A stretch of DNA of 15,610 bases from JBOHUC01 sp050733935 (GTDB lineage Bacteria > Eisenbacteria > RBG-16-71-46 > DASYSL01). The notes below the pieces were generated by a model. The model saw only the letters and a program-made list of their open reading frames with translations, was not told the origin of the DNA and searched no databases. How positions within the stretch are numbered: position 1 is the first letter of the stretch; every line of letters begins with the position of its first letter. Position numbers and translations under genes: made by a program. Shown here one piece after another: positions 13,433 to 15,610 of this stretch. Where the stretch lies: contig JBOHUC010000132.1 of NCBI GenBank assembly GCA_050733935.1, positions 1 through 15,610 of the forward strand. Reading direction: 5' to 3'.

Positions 13433-15610
13433 CAGGCGGCCTCCTTCCAGTCGGAGGCGAAGCCCTCTTCGGTGAGCACCGAGGCGAGTGCGCGGACGAC
13501 CCGTCCGTCGAAGTGGTCCGCACCGTCGCGGGCGAGGAACGCGAGCGCCTCCTCGACCGCCATCGCACCCTGGTACGGCCGGCCGCGCGTGAGTCGCTCG
13601 AACTCGTCGACCACGGCCAGGACGCGCGCGCCCTCGTGGATGTCCGCTCCCCGGAGGCCCGCCGGATGACCGGAGCCATCCATGCGTTCGGCGCGCGCGA
13701 GCAGGATGGCCCGCGCCTCCGGGGTGAAGACACCGTCCGCGAGCGGCTCTCCGCCCGTCAGCGGATCCGCTTCGTTCCCGGCAAGCCGTCCCACCAGGGC
13801 CGCGAGCGCGGGCGCCATCCCGAGCCTGAGCGCGACGGCGCGGGCGTAGCGGCCGAGTTCGCCCGGGCCGAGCTGGAGTCCCTGCTTCGTGCGCGAGATT
13901 CCGCGCACGGCCGCACACGCCTCCGCGACCACGTGCGCAGCATGCGGATACGCATACGCGCGATTGAGAGCGCTCGCGACACGCTCGATGAGGCCCGAAA
14001 AGAGCGCGAGGTCGCTCTCGCTGAATTCCTCGCGCGAGACCTTGTTGTTGATGTTGACCACGCCCACGGACTGGCCGCCGACCTTGAGCGGGGCGCACAG
14101 GAGCGACTTCGTGAAGTACTGCGGATGGCTGCGACGCGCGATCCTGCGGTCGGTCTCGACGTTGTTGATGAGGAGCGGCTGTCCCGCATGCACGGCCGCG
14201 CCCGCGACACCCCCGCGGTAGTGGAGCCGGCGCTCGAGCGCGGCCTCGTCGAGTCCCCGCGCGGCCGCGACGAACAGATCGCCCGCGTCCGGGTCGACGA
14301 GGAGAATCGAGACGATCTCGGCCTCCATCACGTCCCCGATCGCCCTCACCGCATCCTCGAGCAGCTCGCGGACGTCCGGGCGTCGCACGAGCCGGCCGGA
14401 GACCTTGCGGACTTCCGCCGGGGCGAGCTGGCGGCGCGGCAAACCCACGGAGAAGATCGAGCCGCCACCCGGCGCGTTCGCCGCGCGAATCGTGCCGCCG
14501 TGGAGCTCGACGATGTGACGCGCGATCGCAAGCCCGAGACCGGTGCCGGCGACGCGGCGGCCACTCTTCAATTCGACGCGATAGAAGCGCTCGAACACGC
14601 GCTCGAGCTGATCTTCCGGGATGCCACCGCCCGTGTCGCGCACCGAGAGCGTCCACGACGGGCCGTCGGCCCGCGCTTCGAGCGTGACCGTTCCGTTTGG
14701 CGGCGAGAACTTGATCGCGTTCCCGACCAGGTTCAGCAGGAGCTGCTTCAAGAGATCGAGATCGGCTTCGACGTCGGTGAGCGAGGCGTCGGTCTCCTGC
14801 GCGAGGACGAGCCCGTTCTTTTTGAGCTCGGGCTCGAGCGTGAGCGCGAGATCCTCGAACAGTGCGCGCGGATCGCAGGGCTGAACCTTGAGCGGCCGCT
14901 GCCGCACCTCGAGCCGCGACAGGTCGAGCGCGTCGCCGATCAGGCGCGCGAGCCGGTCGCACTCGTCGTTGATCACGTTCAGGAACTCGCGCCGCTGCTC
15001 GAACTCTCCCGGAGGCGCGTCGATCAGGCTCTCGGTGTAGGCCTTGATCGAGGTGAGCGGCGTACGGATCTCGTGCGCGACGACCGAGATGAGCTCGGAC
15101 AGGAGATCCTCGCCCGCGTTCGCCTTGAGCTCGAGGCGGCCCATCCGCTCGCGGTCGCCGGCGCGCTGGCGCGCGAGCGTGTCGCGTTCGAGCGCGAGCG
15201 CGAACAGGTCGGCGAGCGATTGCGCGGTTGCGAGCGTTCCGGAGGCGGGCCAGGTCGCGCTCTTTGCACCCTTTGCGCCCTTCGCGCCCTTCGCGCCGTT
15301 CGCGCCGTTCGCGCTGACCGCCGAGACGAGGATGAGCCCGTGCAGCATCGAGCCGCCGCGGATCGGAATGCCGGCGAGTGCGGCGGGAGGATTCGGCCAC
15401 AGCGAAGGCTCGAGCGCCGGGGAGTCCGGGTCTCCCGCACGCGCGACGAGCGGCGTCTCGTGCGACAGGAGCCACTCGAGCGTGCCCCCGGGCTCGGGAA
15501 GATGGACGCGCTGATCGGTGGCATCCGGAGAGCCCGTGACGCCGGTGGCGCCGTCGGGGCCGGACGCGCCGTCCGCGTCGGGCGGACCGGCGTGGCGCAG
15601 CGCGCCGCTC
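13432..15610 (-). CDS. Sensor histidine kinase: GAF-HisKA-HATPase-GAF plus vestigial HD-GYP-like domain, 5' end beyond the window
   Basis: The reading frame is open to the right edge (726 codons), so the true start lies outside. An ATG at 15346-15348 is internal. The visible N-terminus looks like a GAF-type sensor (SHETPLVA, IPIRGGSMLHGLILVSA, DLFALALERDTL). It is interrupted by Gly-X-Y-like tracts at 15526-15588 and 15261-15314. HisKA follows, with its histidine at 15073-15075 in SVVAHEIRTPLTSIKAY. HATPase_c has N210 (numbered from that ATG), RDTGGGIPE and AGTGLGLAIARHIVELHGG. A GAF domain lies at about 14376-13954 (YFTKSLLCAPL, VGVVNINNK). The C-terminus (about 13860-13465) has ARAERMDGSGHPAGLRG, ARVLAVVDEFERLT and DHFDGRVV of an HD-GYP-like domain, with no HD motif and GHP in place of GYP. 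The order and C-terminus parallel the next gene, suggesting duplication. Its stop overlaps the next start by one base. Confidence 0.92.
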   Translation of the reverse strand, partial: SGALRHAGPPDADGASGPDGATGVTGSPDATDQRVHLPEPGGTLEWLLSHETPLVARAGDPDSPALEPSLWPNPPAALAGIPIRGGSMLHGLILVSAVSANGANGAKGAKGAKGAKSATWPASGTLATAQSLADLFALALERDTLARQRAGDRERMGRLELKANAGEDLLSELISVVAHEIRTPLTSIKAYTESLIDAPPGEFEQRREFLNVINDECDRLARLIGDALDLSRLEVRQRPLKVQPCDPRALFEDLALTLEPELKKNGLVLAQETDASLTDVEADLDLLKQLLLNLVGNAIKFSPPNGTVTLEARADGPSWTLSVRDTGGGIPEDQLERVFERFYRVELKSGRRVAGTGLGLAIARHIVELHGGTIRAANAPGGGSIFSVGLPRRQLAPAEVRKVSGRLVRRPDVRELLEDAVRAIGDVMEAEIVSILLVDPDAGDLFVAAARGLDEAALERRLHYRGGVAGAAVHAGQPLLINNVETDRRIARRSHPQYFTKSLLCAPLKVGGQSVGVVNINNKVSREEFSESDLALFSGLIERVASALNRAYAYPHAAHVVAEACAAVRGISRTKQGLQLGPGELGRYARAVALRLGMAPALAALVGRLAGNEADPLTGGEPLADGVFTPEARAILLARAERMDGSGHPAGLRGADIHEGARVLAVVDEFERLTRGRPYQGAMAVEEALAFLARDGADHFDGRVVRALASVLTEEGFASDWKEAA
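15261..15314. repeat. Six 9-bp tandem units encoding Gly-Ala-Lys/Asn repeats
   Basis: Six nonamers run TCTTTGCAC, CCTTTGCGC, CCTTCGCGC (twice) and CGTTCGCGC (twice). On the coding strand they give two GAN and four GAK triplets inside the N-terminal GAF-like domain of the first kinase. The identity between neighbouring units suggests recent slippage or unequal exchange, always in multiples of three codons. Confidence 0.85.
15526..15588 (-). repeat. Collagen-like Gly-X-Y tract in the first kinase
   Basis: The translated frame reads GPP DAD GAS GPD GAT GVT GSP, with five consecutive Gly-X-Y triplets between 15526 and 15570. The DNA copies are not identical, so this is a protein-level repeat. 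Together with the GAK/GAN tract it gives the sensor region two glycine-periodic inserts. Confidence 0.6.

Noticed and set aside
10883..13669. 928-codon plus-strand frame opposite the kinase operon
   Set aside because: It is rich in Arg, Glu, His and Val, has no domain signature and mirrors the codon bias of the second kinase.
15261..15314. CRISPR-like or satellite interpretation of the 9-bp repeats
   Set aside because: The units are contiguous without spacers, stay in frame inside a kinase gene and encode a simple peptide repeat.
10925..15475. A single 1516-residue protein covering both kinases
   Set aside because: Upstream of 13432 this frame is a low-complexity shadow of the first kinase. 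A TGATG junction with a strong ribosome site shows the second kinase starts at 13432.

Overview
The window is a stretch of GC-rich bacterial chromosome with tightly packed genes. All but one gene lie on the minus strand, and several starts overlap the preceding stop codon (CTGA, GTGA and TGATG junctions). Clear Shine-Dalgarno sites and a few sigma70-like promoters mark it as bacterial. The taxon cannot be fixed from the sequence. A myo-inositol-phosphate synthase/PIP-synthase pair outside an obvious actinobacterial setting, large GAF-containing histidine kinases and Ala/Asp- or Gly/Ala/Lys-rich micro-repeats would fit a deep-branching high-GC lineage such as Eisenbacteria- or Gemmatimonadota-like bacteria. 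That is a guess. I see no tRNA, rRNA, CRISPR array, insertion sequence or prophage gene.

Region 1 (1-4012, minus): a co-directional run read from right to left. It encodes a low-specificity threonine aldolase, a divergent NAD+ synthetase, the 16S rRNA methyltransferase RsmI, a CDP-alcohol phosphatidyltransferase of the PIP-synthase type, and the N-terminal third of inositol-3-phosphate synthase running off the left edge. The last two genes together would supply inositol-1-phosphate and attach it to CDP-diacylglycerol, giving phosphatidylinositol-type lipids.

Region 2 (4013-5366): a divergent intergenic region with a perfect 9-bp dyad, one plus-strand gene for a YugP-type membrane zinc metallopeptidase, a strong hairpin terminator that can serve both strands, and a minus-strand HU-family nucleoid protein with its own promoter.

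Region 3 (5367-8297, minus): a two-gene unit with a secreted TPR protein followed 8 bp later by a ketol-acid reductoisomerase homologue. The homologue lacks the family's active-site lysine and one of its acidic metal/substrate residues, and carries a Pro/Ala-rich tail. It is not next to any other branched-chain amino acid gene. A 340-bp leader/intergenic region with a TTGACA promoter precedes the unit.

Region 4 (8298-15610, minus): PriA helicase, then a signalling operon read from the right edge. It contains two consecutive large hybrid-architecture sensor kinases (GAF-HisKA-HATPase-GAF followed by a vestigial HD-GYP-like domain) and a stand-alone receiver-domain response regulator. Both kinases have intact kinase cores, but their HD-GYP-like C-termini have lost the HD metal-binding motif and the GYP signature. 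I regard this tandem pair with parallel degenerate output domains as the most unusual system in the window. The altered KARI homologue comes second.
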